Of a DNA stretch of 64,000 bases, positions 33,498-43,188 are shown piece by piece; position 1 is the stretch's first letter, and every line of letters starts with the position of its first letter. A program made the position numbers and the translations under genes. Source of the stretch: Streptomyces sp. NBC_01296 (GTDB lineage: Bacteria; Actinomycetota; Actinomycetes; Streptomycetales; Streptomycetaceae); the NCBI RefSeq assembly GCF_035984415.1, contig NZ_CP130720.1, forward strand, positions 1,984,001 to 2,048,000. Direction: 5' to 3'. Below the pieces are notes generated by a model. The model was not told the DNA's origin, did not search any database, and saw only the letters and a program-made list of their open reading frames with translations.

Positions 33498-34010
33498 TCA
33501 GGGAAGCCGGCGGGCGAACGCGTCGTAGGCGGACGAGTCGAAGAGGACGAAGCGGACCTCCTCCACGGGCGGGGCCGCGGCCTCGCGGGCCGTTTCCAGT
33601 GCGATCCGGGCGCCGTCGTCCATCGGCCAGCCGAAGATGCCGGTGGAGATGGCCGGGAAGGCGACCGTACGGGCGCCCAGCTCGGCCGCGACCCGCAGGG
33701 ACTCGCGGTAGCAGGAGGCCAGCAGCTCCGAGCGGTCCTCGTCCCGGGACCAGACCGGGCCCACCGTGTGGATCACCCAGTCGGCCGGGAGCCGGCCCGC
33801 CGTCGTGGCCACGGCCCGGCCCGTCGCGAGGCCCTTGCCGTACTGGGAGGCGCGCAGCGCCCGGCAGGCGTCCAGGATCTCGGGGCCGCCGCGCCGGTGG
33901 ATGGCCCCGTCCACTCCCCCGCCGCCGAGCAGCGAGGAGTTCGCCGCGTTGACGATCGCGTCCGCGTGCTCGGCGGTGATGTCTCCCTGGACGAGGGTGA
34001 TGCGCACCAT
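33498..34010 (-). CDS. Macro-domain protein, O-acetyl-ADP-ribose deacetylase type
   Basis: 170 aa, a single macro domain: ITLVQGDITAEHADAIVNAA, NSSLLGGGGVDGAIHRRGGP, ADWVIHTVGPVW, VAFPAISTGIFGWPMDDGAR. These are the ADP-ribose-binding loops of the O-acetyl-ADP-ribose deacetylase group. ATG at 34010 shares its A with the stop of the FAD oxidoreductase gene (TGATG), so it is translationally coupled. A longer frame through the upstream gene is antisense-like and rejected. The joint role with the oxidoreductase is unclear. Confidence 0.93.
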   Translation of the reverse strand: MVRITLVQGDITAEHADAIVNAANSSLLGGGGVDGAIHRRGGPEILDACRALRASQYGKGLATGRAVATTAGRLPADWVIHTVGPVWSRDEDRSELLASCYRESLRVAAELGARTVAFPAISTGIFGWPMDDGARIALETAREAAAPPVEEVRFVLFDSSAYDAFARRLP

Positions 34011-35428
34011 CAGGAGGCCTTTCTCAGGTGGCGCCAGACCGCCTTGGCCGCGTTGTGCCCGGACATGCCGTGCACGCCGGGGCCGGGCGGGGTGGCCGAG
34101 GAGCAGAGGAACACGGCCGGGTGGGCCGTCGTGTACGGGAACAGGGACAGCTTGGGCCGCAGCAGCAGCTGGATCCCGGAGGCGGCGCCGCAGGCGATGT
34201 CGCCGCCGACGTAGTTGGGGTTGCGGGCGGCCAGCTCCGGCGGGCCGGCGGTGGCGCGGGCCAGCACCAGGTCGCGGAAGCCGGGGGCGAAGCGCTCGAT
34301 CTGGCGCTCGACGGCGTCGGTGAGGTTGCCGCCCCAGCCCGCGGGGACGTGCCCGTACGCCCAGAACACGTGCTGGCCCTCGGGCGCCCGGCCGGGGTCC
34401 ACCAGGCTGGGCTGGGCGGTGATCAGGAAGGGGTTGCGGGGAGCGCGCCCGCCGGTGGCCAGCTGGAGGGCGGCGTCGATGTCGCGGGCGCGCGGGCCGA
34501 TCTGGACGGTGCCGGCCCGGCGCGGCGCCTCGGCCGTCCAGGGCACGGGGCCGGACAGGGCGTAGTCGATCTTGAACACGCCGGCGCCGTACTTGTAGCC
34601 GTCGTACACGCGCCCCAGCCGGGCGATCCGGGCCAGCGCGGTCGGCGAGGTGTCGAAGATGTACGCCCTGGCCGGCGGCAGGTCGTCGAGGCGCTTGACC
34701 TCGAAGCCGGTGTGGACCGCGCCGCCGAGGTCGCGCAGGTAGCCGGCGAGGGCGTCCGAGATCGACTGCGAGCCGCCGCGCGGCATCGGCCAGCCGCCCG
34801 CGTGCGCGGCCAGGGCGAAGACCAGGCCGACGGCGCTCGTGGCGATGCCGCCCAGCGGGGCGATGACGTGCGCGACGAGCCCGGCGAACAGCGCCCGCGC
34901 CCGCTCGTCCTGGAAGCGGTTCAGCAGCCAGGTGGAGGGCGGCAGCCCGGCGAGCCCGAAGCGGGCCAGGGTGACGGGGTCCCGGGGCAGGGCGGTCGAC
35001 GGCAGGGACATGAAGTCCCGGGCGAGGGTGTCCCACTTGCCGAGGAACGGCTGCACCAGCCGCCGGTACGTGCCCGCGTCGCGCGGCCCGAGGGAGGCGG
35101 CGGTCTCGGAGACGGAGCGGGAGAGCACCGCCGCCGTGCCGTCGTCGAAGGGGTGCGCCATGGGCAGCGGGGCGTGCAGCCACTCCAGCCCGTACCGCTT
35201 CAGCGGCATGGTGGCGAACACCGGCGAGCCGATGCCGAGCGGGTGTACGGCCGAGCAGGGGTCGTGCCGGAAGCCCGGGAGGGTGAGCTCCTCGGTGCGG
35301 GCCCCACCGCCGACCGTCTCAGCGGCCTCGAACACGGCCACCGAGAAGCCGCGCCGGGCCAGCTCGACGGCGGCCGTCAGCCCGTTGGGCCCCGCCCCCA
35401 CCACGACCGCATCGAGAATCGACGGCAC
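34010..35428 (-). CDS. FAD-dependent oxidoreductase, phytoene-desaturase-like
   Basis: 472 aa. The N-terminal Rossmann FAD site reads [20 protein letters not shown] and is followed by [16 protein letters not shown]. The C-terminus has GHVPAGWGG and [11 protein letters not shown], ending in [20 protein letters not shown], as in CrtI-like/NAD(P)-FAD oxidoreductases common in Streptomyces. Conserved proteins of this type often act on isoprenoids or unsaturated lipids, but no carotenoid gene is nearby. Its stop overlaps the macro-domain start. Confidence 0.92.
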   Translation of the reverse strand: MPSILDAVVVGAGPNGLTAAVELARRGFSVAVFEAAETVGGGARTEELTLPGFRHDPCSAVHPLGIGSPVFATMPLKRYGLEWLHAPLPMAHPFDDGTAAVLSRSVSETAASLGPRDAGTYRRLVQPFLGKWDTLARDFMSLPSTALPRDPVTLARFGLAGLPPSTWLLNRFQDERARALFAGLVAHVIAPLGGIATSAVGLVFALAAHAGGWPMPRGGSQSISDALAGYLRDLGGAVHTGFEVKRLDDLPPARAYIFDTSPTALARIARLGRVYDGYKYGAGVFKIDYALSGPVPWTAEAPRRAGTVQIGPRARDIDAALQLATGGRAPRNPFLITAQPSLVDPGRAPEGQHVFWAYGHVPAGWGGNLTDAVERQIERFAPGFRDLVLARATAGPPELAARNPNYVGGDIACGAASGIQLLLRPKLSLFPYTTAHPAVFLCSSATPPGPGVHGMSGHNAAKAVWRHLRKAS

Positions 35429-35516
35429 CTTGAGACTCCTTCGTCCGGCGGCGGCTGTGCTCCCAGGATATTCGGCCCGTCCACAAGGGCCCCGGCTCCG
35501 GTCCGGTCGGACCGTC

Positions 35517-36341
35517 CTACGCGCCGCGGAGCAGGTCGCGGATCCGTACGGCCGTGGCCTCGTCGCGCCCCACGGCGAACGGCAGCTCGTTGTCCCGGTC
35601 CACCCGGAAGGGGACTCCGGCGACGGTGCTCTGCGCGCCGCCCGCCTCGGCGACCAGCAGCAGACCGGCGGCGTGGTCCCACGCCGAGGGCCAGGTGAAG
35701 GCGAGGCCGTCCATCTCGCCGCGGGCCACCTTCAGGTACTCCAGGCCGGCGGAGCCGCAGGGCCGGGCCGCGACCCCGGGCACGTCGAGGCGGGCCAGGG
35801 TCGCCTTGTCCTCGTCGGAGGTGTAGAGCGGGTGGGCGATGGCGACGCGCAGCGCAGCGCCCGGCTCCGGCGAACCGCTGTGGATCCGCTCGCCGTTGAC
35901 GTACGCGCCCTGCCCGCGCACGGCGGTCGCCAGCTCGTCCAGCGCCGGGGCGAAGGTCCAGGAGGCGAGGATCTCCCCGCGGTGGGCCAGGGCCACCAGG
36001 GTGCAGAAGGCCGGGTCGCCGGCGACGAACTGCCGGGTGCCGTCGACGGGGTCGACGATCCAGACCGGCGCATCGGCGCGCAGCGCCCCGTACACGGTCG
36101 GGTCGGCGTGCACGGCCTCCTCGCCGACCACGGCGGAGCCGGGCAGCAGGTGCGTCAGCGAGGCCGTGAGGTGCTCCTCGGCCTTGCGGTCGGCGACGGT
36201 CACCAGGTCGTGCGGGCCGCTCTTCTGGTCCACCTCGTGCTCGGCGAGCTGCCGGAATCTCGGCATGATCTCGATCGCCGCCGCCTTGCGGACCGCTTCT
36301 TCCACCGCGGACAGGTTCTGGGCCAGGAACTCTTCGATCAT
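35517..36341 (-). CDS. Inositol monophosphatase family protein
   Basis: 274 aa. The metal-binding motifs are [13 protein letters not shown], then [20 protein letters not shown] and [19 protein letters not shown], typical of the IMPase/histidinol-phosphatase group. ATG at 36341 is preceded by a GGGGG ribosome-binding site. The exact phosphomonoester substrate (inositol phosphate, histidinol phosphate or another) cannot be told from sequence alone. Confidence 0.9.
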   Translation of the reverse strand: MIEEFLAQNLSAVEEAVRKAAAIEIMPRFRQLAEHEVDQKSGPHDLVTVADRKAEEHLTASLTHLLPGSAVVGEEAVHADPTVYGALRADAPVWIVDPVDGTRQFVAGDPAFCTLVALAHRGEILASWTFAPALDELATAVRGQGAYVNGERIHSGSPEPGAALRVAIAHPLYTSDEDKATLARLDVPGVAARPCGSAGLEYLKVARGEMDGLAFTWPSAWDHAAGLLLVAEAGGAQSTVAGVPFRVDRDNELPFAVGRDEATAVRIRDLLRGA

Positions 36342-36473
36342 GCCCCCATCACACCACGCCCGGCTGACAAACCCCACCGACAATCGGCGTCCGCCGGTTG
36401 GACTCCAGGTGGACTCCGGGCGCCGCCGGCAAAGGCTGCGCAGGCGGCCGGGCCCGTGGCGGACGATGGGGCG

Positions 36474-36947
36474 GTGACCATATTTCGCTGCGTGCACTGC
36501 AAGACCGAGCTGACCACCGCCGTGCGGGAGGTGCCGATCCCGCCGGAGAGCGGGACGTGGGCCCCGTACGAGGCGCCCGTGGATCCGTGTCCGCCGCGGA
36601 TGGCGCCCGGGACGTACGCCCACGACCCGGAGCCGTCCCGGTTCTCCTGGGGACCGCCGCCGAAGGGCTTGCGCCGGGCCGGCGGCCGGCCCGGCCCGGC
36701 AAGGGCCGTGGTGCTGAGCCCCGGTGACATCCGCGGGGTCGAGCCGATCGCGGCGCGCCGGATCGGCTGTTGCGGGCCCATGGGCATCGACGGACCGAAC
36801 CTCGCGTGTGCCGGGTGCGGTGCGGAGGTCGCCGTCGAGGCCGCCGACTGCTGCACGTGGCAGGAGATCGTGCTGGACTCACGCTTCGCCGAGGCGGTGG
36901 AAGCGCAGGGTCCGCAGGTCAGCGGTCGGGGTGTTCCCGGGTCATGA
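36474..36947 (+). CDS. Small Cys-rich conserved actinobacterial protein
   Basis: 157 aa from a GTG at 36474. It has an N-terminal FRCVHCKTELTTAV zinc-ribbon half and a C-terminal RRIGCCGPMGIDGPNLACAG, then CGAEVAVEAADCC and WQEIVLD. The paired CxxC-like motifs suggest a zinc-binding fold. Coding strand and frame are supported by third-position GC bias; the 3' end overlaps the convergent permease gene by 29 nt. I recall similar Streptomyces proteins of unknown function; no activity can be proposed. Confidence 0.72.
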   Translation: MTIFRCVHCKTELTTAVREVPIPPESGTWAPYEAPVDPCPPRMAPGTYAHDPEPSRFSWGPPPKGLRRAGGRPGPARAVVLSPGDIRGVEPIAARRIGCCGPMGIDGPNLACAGCGAEVAVEAADCCTWQEIVLDSRFAEAVEAQGPQVSGRGVPGS

Positions 36948-38418
36948 GCGCTGCGTACAGGAGGAAGGACGAGGCCACGCCCACCGCCCAGCCGTAGTTC
37001 GCCAGGGGCTTCAGGAAGGGGATCAGGCCTTCCTCGGGGAAGGGGCCCTGGCCGGGGGCCGAGTGCGAACCGCCGATGGCCAGCACCCCGCCGACCAGGA
37101 ACGCCGCCAGCGCCCGGAAGTTCCAGCCGCCCGTGTACCAGTACGGCCCGCCCTCCCGGTACAGGTCGGGCAGCGAGAGCCGGGTGCGCCGCACGAGCCA
37201 GTAGTCCGCGATAAGGATGCCGGCGACCGTGCCGAGCAGGCCGCCCACCAGGCCGAGCCAGGTGAAGATGTACAGCTCGGGGGTGGAGGTCAGCTTCCAC
37301 GGCATGATCAGTACGCCGACCACGCCCGTGATCAGCGCACCCCTGCGGAAGTTGATCAGGCGGGGGGCCAGGTTGGCCAGGTCGTACGCCGGGGAGACGA
37401 CGTTCGCCGCGATGTTCACCGAGATCGTCGCCACGAGCACCGTGACCAGGCCGTAGAGCAGCCCGAAGACGCTGTCGGCCTTGGCGACCAGCTGCACCGG
37501 GTCCCAGATCGGGGCGCCGTACACCGCCTCCGAGCCGGAGGTGACGAACACCGACAGCAGCGCGAAGAGGGTCATCGTCGTCGGCAGCCCCAGCGTCTGT
37601 CCGAGGATCTGGGAGCGCTGGCCGGCGCCGAAGCGGGTGAAGTCCGGGATGTTGAGCGAGAGCGTGGACCAGAAGGCGATCATCCCCATCAGCGAGGGGA
37701 AGAAGACCGGCCAGAACTCCTCGCCCCAGCCGAGCTTGGACGGCTGGTCGAGCAGCACGCCGAAGCCGCCCGCCTTCACCCCGATCCACACCAGCAGCGC
37801 GAACGCGCCGACGATGACGAAGGGCGCGGCCCAGTTCTCGAAGCGCCGCAGGGCCTCCATCCCCCGGTAGATGATGGCGAGTTCGAGGACCCAGAACAGG
37901 AGGAAGCACAGCCACAGCGGCCAGGGCTGCCCGGCGATCTGCCCCGCGTCCTCCCAGCCCCCGAAGATCTCGCCGAGCAGGACGAAGATCCCGGACCCGC
38001 CGATCCAGGTCTGGATCCCGAACCACGCGCAGGCCACGGCCGCCCGGATCAGCGCGGCCAGATTGGCTCCGCGCACCCCGAACGAGGCCCGGGCCAGCAC
38101 CGGGAACGGGATCCCGTACTTGGGACCGGCATGCCCGGTGAGCAGCATCGGCACCAGCACGATGAGGTTGGCCAGCGCGATGGTGAAGACGGCCTGCTTC
38201 CAGTCCATCCCCAGGGCCACCAGCCCGGAGGCGAGCAGCCAGGAGGGGATGTTGTGCGCCATGCCGACCCACAGGGCCGTGAAGTTGTACGTGGTCCAGC
38301 GCCTGGCCTCGACGGGTACGGGCAGCAGGTCGGGGTTGGCGAAACGGCCGTCGGAGGGGACCTCGCCGGGAGCGAGCTCGACGCGGTCCGCGGTGGCGCC
38401 GATCGTGTGGTCCGGCAT
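36919..38418 (-). CDS. NCS1-family nucleobase/hydantoin:cation symporter
   Basis: 499 aa, about 12 membrane helices. NCS1 motifs include YNFTALWVGMAHNIPSWLLA, PKYGIPFPVLARASFGVRGA, GQPWPLWLCFLLFW and NPNLIN-like ANLAPRLINFRRGALITGVV. These carriers import cytosine, uracil, allantoin, thiamine precursors or hydantoins. In related genomes this permease stands next to the LLM oxidoreductase/dihydropyrimidinase genes, which here lie 5.5 kb away at 44-48.5 kb, suggesting a separated transport and catabolism unit. Start is ATG at 38418. Confidence 0.93.
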   Translation of the reverse strand: MPDHTIGATADRVELAPGEVPSDGRFANPDLLPVPVEARRWTTYNFTALWVGMAHNIPSWLLASGLVALGMDWKQAVFTIALANLIVLVPMLLTGHAGPKYGIPFPVLARASFGVRGANLAALIRAAVACAWFGIQTWIGGSGIFVLLGEIFGGWEDAGQIAGQPWPLWLCFLLFWVLELAIIYRGMEALRRFENWAAPFVIVGAFALLVWIGVKAGGFGVLLDQPSKLGWGEEFWPVFFPSLMGMIAFWSTLSLNIPDFTRFGAGQRSQILGQTLGLPTTMTLFALLSVFVTSGSEAVYGAPIWDPVQLVAKADSVFGLLYGLVTVLVATISVNIAANVVSPAYDLANLAPRLINFRRGALITGVVGVLIMPWKLTSTPELYIFTWLGLVGGLLGTVAGILIADYWLVRRTRLSLPDLYREGGPYWYTGGWNFRALAAFLVGGVLAIGGSHSAPGQGPFPEEGLIPFLKPLANYGWAVGVASSFLLYAALMTREHPDR

Positions 38419-38454
38419 GTGCGCACGCCCCTTCAGGTCGGGTGGGGATCTGGG

Positions 38455-38570
38455 TCAGGTTCTGAGCGCCGGGATCGTCTGCTGCCCGTAGGCTTCGATG
38501 GCGGCCTCCCTCACGTCGCACCGCGCCCCGCGGGCGTGGTGGCTGTAGTCATCCCCCAACGGGCCGTGAT
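38455..38570 (-). pseudogene. Relic of an LLM-class F420 oxidoreductase 3' end
   Basis: The minus-strand frame ending at 38455 reads DDYSHHARGAR, then CDVREAAIEAYGQQTIPALR. The intact LLM gene at 43972-44973 has YDYSHHGRAGN and, about 60 residues later, AKEDTIDAYGRHVIPALNG at its C-terminus. The last 58 nt are roughly 76% identical by eye between the two sites, and a 15-nt stretch within the DYSHH codons is identical. The region between them is missing, and no upstream part of the gene is found, so this is a decayed, internally deleted remnant beside the permease. Confidence 0.72.
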
Positions 38571-38712
38571 CTATTCGGTGGTCTCTTTGCGACCGTCCCG
38601 TCTCCTCGGCCGGCGGGCCGTGCGCCCTCGAGTGTGGCCCATGCCGGTGCGCGTGCCGCGGTGTGGCGCGCCGCTCGCGTCGACGACGCACCGTACGAAG
38701 GCGGTCGTGACG

Positions 38713-38744
38713 GGCCGGGGCGCGGCGCGCGCCGCGCCCCGGCC
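38713..38744. terminator. 32-bp perfect palindrome after the five-gene operon
   Basis: Perfect 16+16 bp inverted repeat made only of G and C, starting GGCCGGGGCG, placed 9 bp after the stop of the class IV aminotransferase gene. It can form a very stable stem with almost no loop and is the likely transcription end of the operon from 43.8 kb. Confidence 0.8.
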
Positions 38745-38753
38745 GATCACCAC

Positions 38754-39650
38754 TCAGCGGAGAGCGGCCGTCCGGTTCGTCGCACGAACGAGCTCGGTGT
38801 ACGCCTCCTGCAAGGCGGTCGTCGTCCTGCCCACCCTGTACTCGTGCGCGTCGATCGACCGGACGGGCTGCACCTCGTAGGCGGTGCCCGTGAGGAAGCA
38901 CTCGTCGAACCCGCCGAGCTCCTCGGGGCGGACATCACGTTCGACGACGCGGATTCCCAGCTCCCGCGCCAGATCCAGCACGGTCGCCCGGGTGATGCCC
39001 GCGAGGAAGCAGTCTGCGGTCGGGGTGTGCAGCTCTTCCCCCGTCACGAGGAAGATGTTGGCCCCCGTGGCCTCCGCGACGAGGCCGCGGTAGTCCAGGA
39101 GCAGCGCGTCGTCGAAGCCGTCGGCGTCGGCGGCGTCCCGCGCCAGGGTGCAGATGTTGTACAAGGAAGCCGCTTTGGCCCGGACGGGCGCGGTGTCCGG
39201 CGCCGGGCGCCGCCAGCGCGAGGTCCCCAGCCGGATGCCGCTGTTCTTGGCGTCGGCCGAGAAGACGTGCGGCCATTCCCAGGCGGCGATCGCGACATGG
39301 ACGGAGGTTCCCGCACCGGCCACGCTGATCTGCTCGCTGCCCCGCCATGCCACCGGCCGGACGTAGCCGTCGCCGATGCCCTGCCGGGCGACGAGTTCGA
39401 GGGTCGCCCCGTCCAGCTCGGCGACGGAGAACGGGATGTCGAAGCCCAGTTCGCGCGCCGAGTCGTGCAGCCGCTGCGAGTGCTCGGTCAGCTTGAAGAC
39501 GTGACCGTCGTAGACGCGTTCTCCTTCGAAGACCCCGCCGCCGTAGTGGAGGCCATGGGTGAGCACGTGCAGGCGGGCGTCCCGCCAGGGGACGAACCGG
39601 CCGTCCAGCCAGATGTGCCCGTCGCGGTCGTCGAGAGGCGGAGTGCTCAC
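38754..39650 (-). CDS. Class IV (branched-chain-type) aminotransferase
   Basis: 298 aa from a GTG at 39650 overlapping the ATP-grasp stop (GTGA). It begins HIWLDGRFVPWRDARLHVLT, then HGLHYGGGVFEGERVY, and has RPVAWRGSEQI, KAASLYNICTLARDAADADG (PLP lysine), EATGANIFLVTGEELHTP and FLAGITRATVLDLARELGI. This is the BCAT/D-amino-acid aminotransferase fold type IV. It would interconvert a 2-oxo acid and an amino acid. As the last gene of an operon with a ligase and an exporter, it is more likely a specialised-metabolism enzyme than the housekeeping IlvE (inference). Confidence 0.93.
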   Translation of the reverse strand: MSTPPLDDRDGHIWLDGRFVPWRDARLHVLTHGLHYGGGVFEGERVYDGHVFKLTEHSQRLHDSARELGFDIPFSVAELDGATLELVARQGIGDGYVRPVAWRGSEQISVAGAGTSVHVAIAAWEWPHVFSADAKNSGIRLGTSRWRRPAPDTAPVRAKAASLYNICTLARDAADADGFDDALLLDYRGLVAEATGANIFLVTGEELHTPTADCFLAGITRATVLDLARELGIRVVERDVRPEELGGFDECFLTGTAYEVQPVRSIDAHEYRVGRTTTALQEAYTELVRATNRTAALR

Positions 39651-40930
39651 CGCGCGCCCTCCGCCGGTGTGTACGCGATGCGGACGATCTGCTCGATGGT
39701 GCCGTGGAACGCCTCGGCGTCCTCGGTGGAAGGGTGGTGGGACAGGACGAACGCCGGATAGCCGGTGAACTCGGGGTAGGGCCGTACGACGTCACCCGGA
39801 TGCAGCATCTGGACGACGTGGTCCACCCGGGGGTCCGCGGCCAGTTCGTCCAGCCCGTGGATGGCGGTGATCCGTCCGGAGCCGCCGCACGGCACGATGT
39901 AGTTGGCGGCCGCACCGATCGCTCGGGCCGGCTGCGCCGGCGGGCCGGGCAGGGCGGCGGGGCGGAGCCCGGCTGCCACGCGCAGGGCGTCCGCGGCCAG
40001 ATCGGCTCCGGTGACGTGTGCGGCGATGTAGTGGGAAACGCCGGAGCCGCCGATGCGGGCGCCGAGTTCCAGCAGGTAGGGGCGCTCGCCGCCGCGCAGC
40101 CGCAGTTCGGTGTGGGTCGGGCCGTCGCTCACCCCGAGGGCGGCGTGGGCGGCGACGACCTCGCGGACCACGGCCTCCTGGACGTGGGGCGGGAGCGCGG
40201 CCGGGGCCCGGTAGACGCCCTCTTCGAAGTGCGGGCCGGCCGGCTCGCCCTTGTAGCCGATGGACAGCACCTGGACCTCGCCGCGGTGGGCGAGGGACTC
40301 CACGGCGAATTCCGGGCCGTCGAGGTACTCCTCGACGACGAGACCCGCGACGTGGTTCAGATGGTTCCGGCAGACCTGCCAGACCTCCTCGACCACGGCG
40401 GCGAGCTGCTGCGGGCCGTCGGCCTTGGTCACGCCGAGGCTGGAGAAGCCGTTGGCCGGTTTGACCACCACCGGGAAGGTGAGGCCGGTGGCGTCGGTCC
40501 ACGCGCCCGGATCGTCCACGGCGACGAAGCCGGGTACGTTCAGGCCCGCTTCGGCCAGTCGGCGACGCATGATCCGCTTGTCCTGTACGGCCCGGGCGCT
40601 CTCGCGGCCCAGCCCCGGAAGGCCGAGGGCCTCGGCCACGTCGGCGACGAAGGGCACCGCGGGGTCGTAGAGCGTCGTGATGCCGTCGAACGGGGCGCTC
40701 TCGTGACGTTGCCTCAGGACGCTCAGGGCCTTGGCCGGATCCCCCTCCACGTCCAGGGGGAGCAGCTCCACCACGGCGGGCGGCAGACGGTCCGGGGACA
40801 CGGACTCGTCGGGGCGCGGGACCAGGACGATGTCGATGCCGGCCCGTTGCGCGCCCTCGAAGATCCAGGGCAGCGACATGCGCTGGTAGACCAGGACGAC
40901 GGTGGGGCGCGGGGGGTGTGGCTCTGTCAC
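39647..40930 (-). CDS. ATP-grasp ligase (amino-acid ligase-like)
   Basis: 427 aa from GTG at 40930, which overlaps the exporter stop. ATP-grasp features include LGRESARAVQDKRIMRRRLA, then FPVVVKPANGFSSLGVTKAD, GLVVEEYLDGPEFAVESLAH, and THTELRLRGGERPYLLELGA with RIGGSGVSHYIAAHVTGADL. These are typical of carboxylate-amine ligases, including dipeptide-forming L-amino-acid ligases. An aminotransferase and an EamA exporter in the same operon favour a small peptide-like or amino-acid conjugate as product (inference). Substrates are unknown. Confidence 0.9.
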   Translation of the reverse strand: MTEPHPPRPTVVLVYQRMSLPWIFEGAQRAGIDIVLVPRPDESVSPDRLPPAVVELLPLDVEGDPAKALSVLRQRHESAPFDGITTLYDPAVPFVADVAEALGLPGLGRESARAVQDKRIMRRRLAEAGLNVPGFVAVDDPGAWTDATGLTFPVVVKPANGFSSLGVTKADGPQQLAAVVEEVWQVCRNHLNHVAGLVVEEYLDGPEFAVESLAHRGEVQVLSIGYKGEPAGPHFEEGVYRAPAALPPHVQEAVVREVVAAHAALGVSDGPTHTELRLRGGERPYLLELGARIGGSGVSHYIAAHVTGADLAADALRVAAGLRPAALPGPPAQPARAIGAAANYIVPCGGSGRITAIHGLDELAADPRVDHVVQMLHPGDVVRPYPEFTGYPAFVLSHHPSTEDAEAFHGTIEQIVRIAYTPAEGAR

Positions 40931-41898
40931 GGTGTGCTTCTTTCGGTCTGGGTCGGGCTCGGGGCCTGGTCTTCCTCCGTGGCCGGCGTGCGGACCGGGG
41001 CGACGGTCATCCACACGCCCGCCGAGCAGAGTGCGAGGAAGAGGAGCGAGGCGGGCCCGGGAGCGTCCGCCTCACCCCATGCCCACTCCCCCAGGCGCAC
41101 CAGGAACGGCACCACCAGTGCGACGGAGGAGGTGAACAGGGGGCCCTTGCGCAGGATCAGTTCATGGGAGATGACGAAGACGGGCGCCGTCAGGACCGCG
41201 CCGAGCACGGCGACTGCGGCCCACTGCGCGGCGCTGATGTCGCCGAGCGGCGCGCACACGGCCGCGGCCAGCCCGAGCATGACCGTGCCCGCGCCGGTGA
41301 CCGCCGGAAGGGCGGCGAGCGGCGGGACGTCGGACATGTGCTTGCGGTAGACGTAGCCGTACAGGGCGTACGCGAACGTGCCCGCGAGGGCGAAGAGGAC
41401 CCCGGTGACGAGTACTCCGGTTCCGGCGTCGGCGCGCGCCGGGCCGTCTTCCAGCGCGTAGCCGAGGGCCGCCGCGACGGCGAGCAGGGTTCCCAGGACC
41501 CGGCGGGTGCCCGCCTGTTCCCGGAAGGCGACGATGCCGATCACGAACGTGATGCAGGGGAGGAGGGAGACGACGAGGCCCACCCGGGAGGCACCGATCC
41601 GGTCGATGCCCAGCAGGGTGCCCGTGTAGTAGGCGAAGAAGCCCAGGAACGCGAGCAGCACGACGGCCCCGCGGCGGCCTCCGGTGACCCGGATCGCCGT
41701 CCACGTCCGGGGCCGCAGCGCGGAGATCGCGCTGATGACGGCGAAGCTCGCCGCGGTGCGGCCGGCCGCCACCGCGAGCGGCGGGGTGTCGCTGACCAGC
41801 TTGCCGGAGAGCACCCATCCCGTCGCCAGCAGCAGCACCATCAGGCAGGACAGGGCCGGGGTGCCGAGGCTGCCCCTCCCACGACGCTCACCGCTCAT
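40927..41898 (-). CDS. EamA/DMT-family transporter, probable exporter
   Basis: 323 aa, about ten membrane helices in two EamA halves. The first spans SCLMVLLLATGWVLSGKLVS through GRTAASFAVISAISAL; the second spans GVLFALAGTFAYALYGYVYR through LASLLFLALCSAGVW-type sequence. DMT exporters commonly remove amino acids and small metabolites. ATG at 41898, 9 nt after the previous stop; its stop overlaps the ATP-grasp start (GTGA). Likely exports or protects against the product of this operon. Confidence 0.92.
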   Translation of the reverse strand: MSGERRGRGSLGTPALSCLMVLLLATGWVLSGKLVSDTPPLAVAAGRTAASFAVISAISALRPRTWTAIRVTGGRRGAVVLLAFLGFFAYYTGTLLGIDRIGASRVGLVVSLLPCITFVIGIVAFREQAGTRRVLGTLLAVAAALGYALEDGPARADAGTGVLVTGVLFALAGTFAYALYGYVYRKHMSDVPPLAALPAVTGAGTVMLGLAAAVCAPLGDISAAQWAAVAVLGAVLTAPVFVISHELILRKGPLFTSSVALVVPFLVRLGEWAWGEADAPGPASLLFLALCSAGVWMTVAPVRTPATEEDQAPSPTQTERSTP

Positions 41899-41907
41899 GG
41901 CGCAGAC

Positions 41908-43188
41908 TCACCACTCCGCGTCCGCGAACCGCAGCGCAGGCAGCCCGGCGAGCGTCCGCTTGGCCCGCAGCAGGACGCTCTGGTCCTCGGTGAAGCGGAA
42001 CCGCTGCTTCGTCTCACCCGCGGGCAGGTACGCGCGGACGAGTTCCTTGGCCGCGGCCCGGTACTCGTCGTCGGTGCGTACGCGGTCCTCGAGCCGCTCG
42101 ACGGTGGCGACGTACTCCCGCAGGGCGTGGAGGGTCTTGTCCCAGTCCAGGTGGAGCAGGCCGCCGGCCTCGGGCGACCCGGTCAGCGCGTCGTGGGCGC
42201 GCAGCCAGGAGTAGAGGAAGACGCCGGTGCCCGAATCGAAGTTGCGCGTCGCGTCGTCGGCCTGCGGGTACCGGAAGACGCGCTCCAGCAGGATCATGGC
42301 GATCTGTTCCCGCGCGAAGGGGACCCCGCCGTCCGCGCAGGCGAGGACGGTCTTGGCGTCGACCTTGGTCTCTTCCAGGAGCCCGACGAACCAGTTCATC
42401 TTCAGAGTGATGTGCTGGTCGAACGGCCAGCGGCCCTGGTAGTGCAGGGAGTCGTGCAGGTATCCCCAGATCGCACGGGCCTCGAAGCAGACGTCCGGGG
42501 CCAGGCCGGACGAGGCCCGCGGCACGGACTCGGCGGTGAGGACCGCCTCGGCTCCCGGCAGGGCGTAGGTCTCGTGGATCTTCCGCATCTTGTTGTAGAA
42601 GAACATCGCATACGGCTGGTCTTCGACCTTGTCGGGCGCGGCCACGTTCTCGGGGAAGAACACGATGCAGTTGCCGTGGGCGAAGCCGTGGCTGCCCGCG
42701 ATGAGCACCAGGGACTGGCAGTTGTTCTTGGGATGCGGGAAGGACGTGGCCAGCCGCGGCAGCGCGTCGGGTTCCTTGCGCAGCGCGAAGAAGCAGTCGA
42801 GGCGCTTGCCCACGGGCGGCACGCTGTTGGTGGTCTGCGCGGGAGCCAGGAAGAACACGTGCTCACCGTCCGCGGGCGGCTCGAGGGCGTCCCGGGAGCG
42901 GGCGAAGTCGGGCGCCGTGTCGAGGCCGGCGGCGATCCAGCCGTCCACGTCCGCCGCGAGGGCGTCGGCCTGGCGGTCTCGTCCGTTGCGGCCGTACCAG
43001 GCGGTGGCCTCGTCGCGGATCTCGGCGAGCAGTTCGCGGTCGGCTGCCCGAGGGGCCGTCACCGTACCGTCGTCGGCCTGGCGCAGGCGGAACCGGTTGA
43101 CCTTGGGGATGAGGGATCCGGTGAGGTCCTTCGCCTCGGCGCGCGAGGCGGCACTGATCGGGGCACTGGCCGGGGCACTGGTCGTCAC
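41908..43188 (-). CDS. DUF6421-like protein of unknown function
   Basis: 426 aa from GTG at 43188, which overlaps the stop of the prephenate-dehydratase-like gene. Conserved-looking blocks are HVFFLAPAQTTNSVPPVGKR, SFPHPKNNCQSLVLIAGSHG, FAHGNCIVFFPENVA, HDSLHYQGRWPFDQHITLKM and FVGLLEETKVDAKTVLACAD. I believe this is the family named DUF6421; no activity is known to me. The several conserved His/Asn/Glu residues in SLHYQGRWPFDQH and NWFVGLLEETK are consistent with a metal-dependent enzyme, but that is a guess. It is the second gene of a five-gene metabolic operon. Confidence 0.8.
   Translation of the reverse strand: MTTSAPASAPISAASRAEAKDLTGSLIPKVNRFRLRQADDGTVTAPRAADRELLAEIRDEATAWYGRNGRDRQADALAADVDGWIAAGLDTAPDFARSRDALEPPADGEHVFFLAPAQTTNSVPPVGKRLDCFFALRKEPDALPRLATSFPHPKNNCQSLVLIAGSHGFAHGNCIVFFPENVAAPDKVEDQPYAMFFYNKMRKIHETYALPGAEAVLTAESVPRASSGLAPDVCFEARAIWGYLHDSLHYQGRWPFDQHITLKMNWFVGLLEETKVDAKTVLACADGGVPFAREQIAMILLERVFRYPQADDATRNFDSGTGVFLYSWLRAHDALTGSPEAGGLLHLDWDKTLHALREYVATVERLEDRVRTDDEYRAAAKELVRAYLPAGETKQRFRFTEDQSVLLRAKRTLAGLPALRFADAEW

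Noticed and set aside
38571..38753. 60-codon minus-strand frame between the relic and the aminotransferase
   Set aside because: Runs through the perfect palindrome, is Arg/Gly-rich and has no ribosome-binding site.
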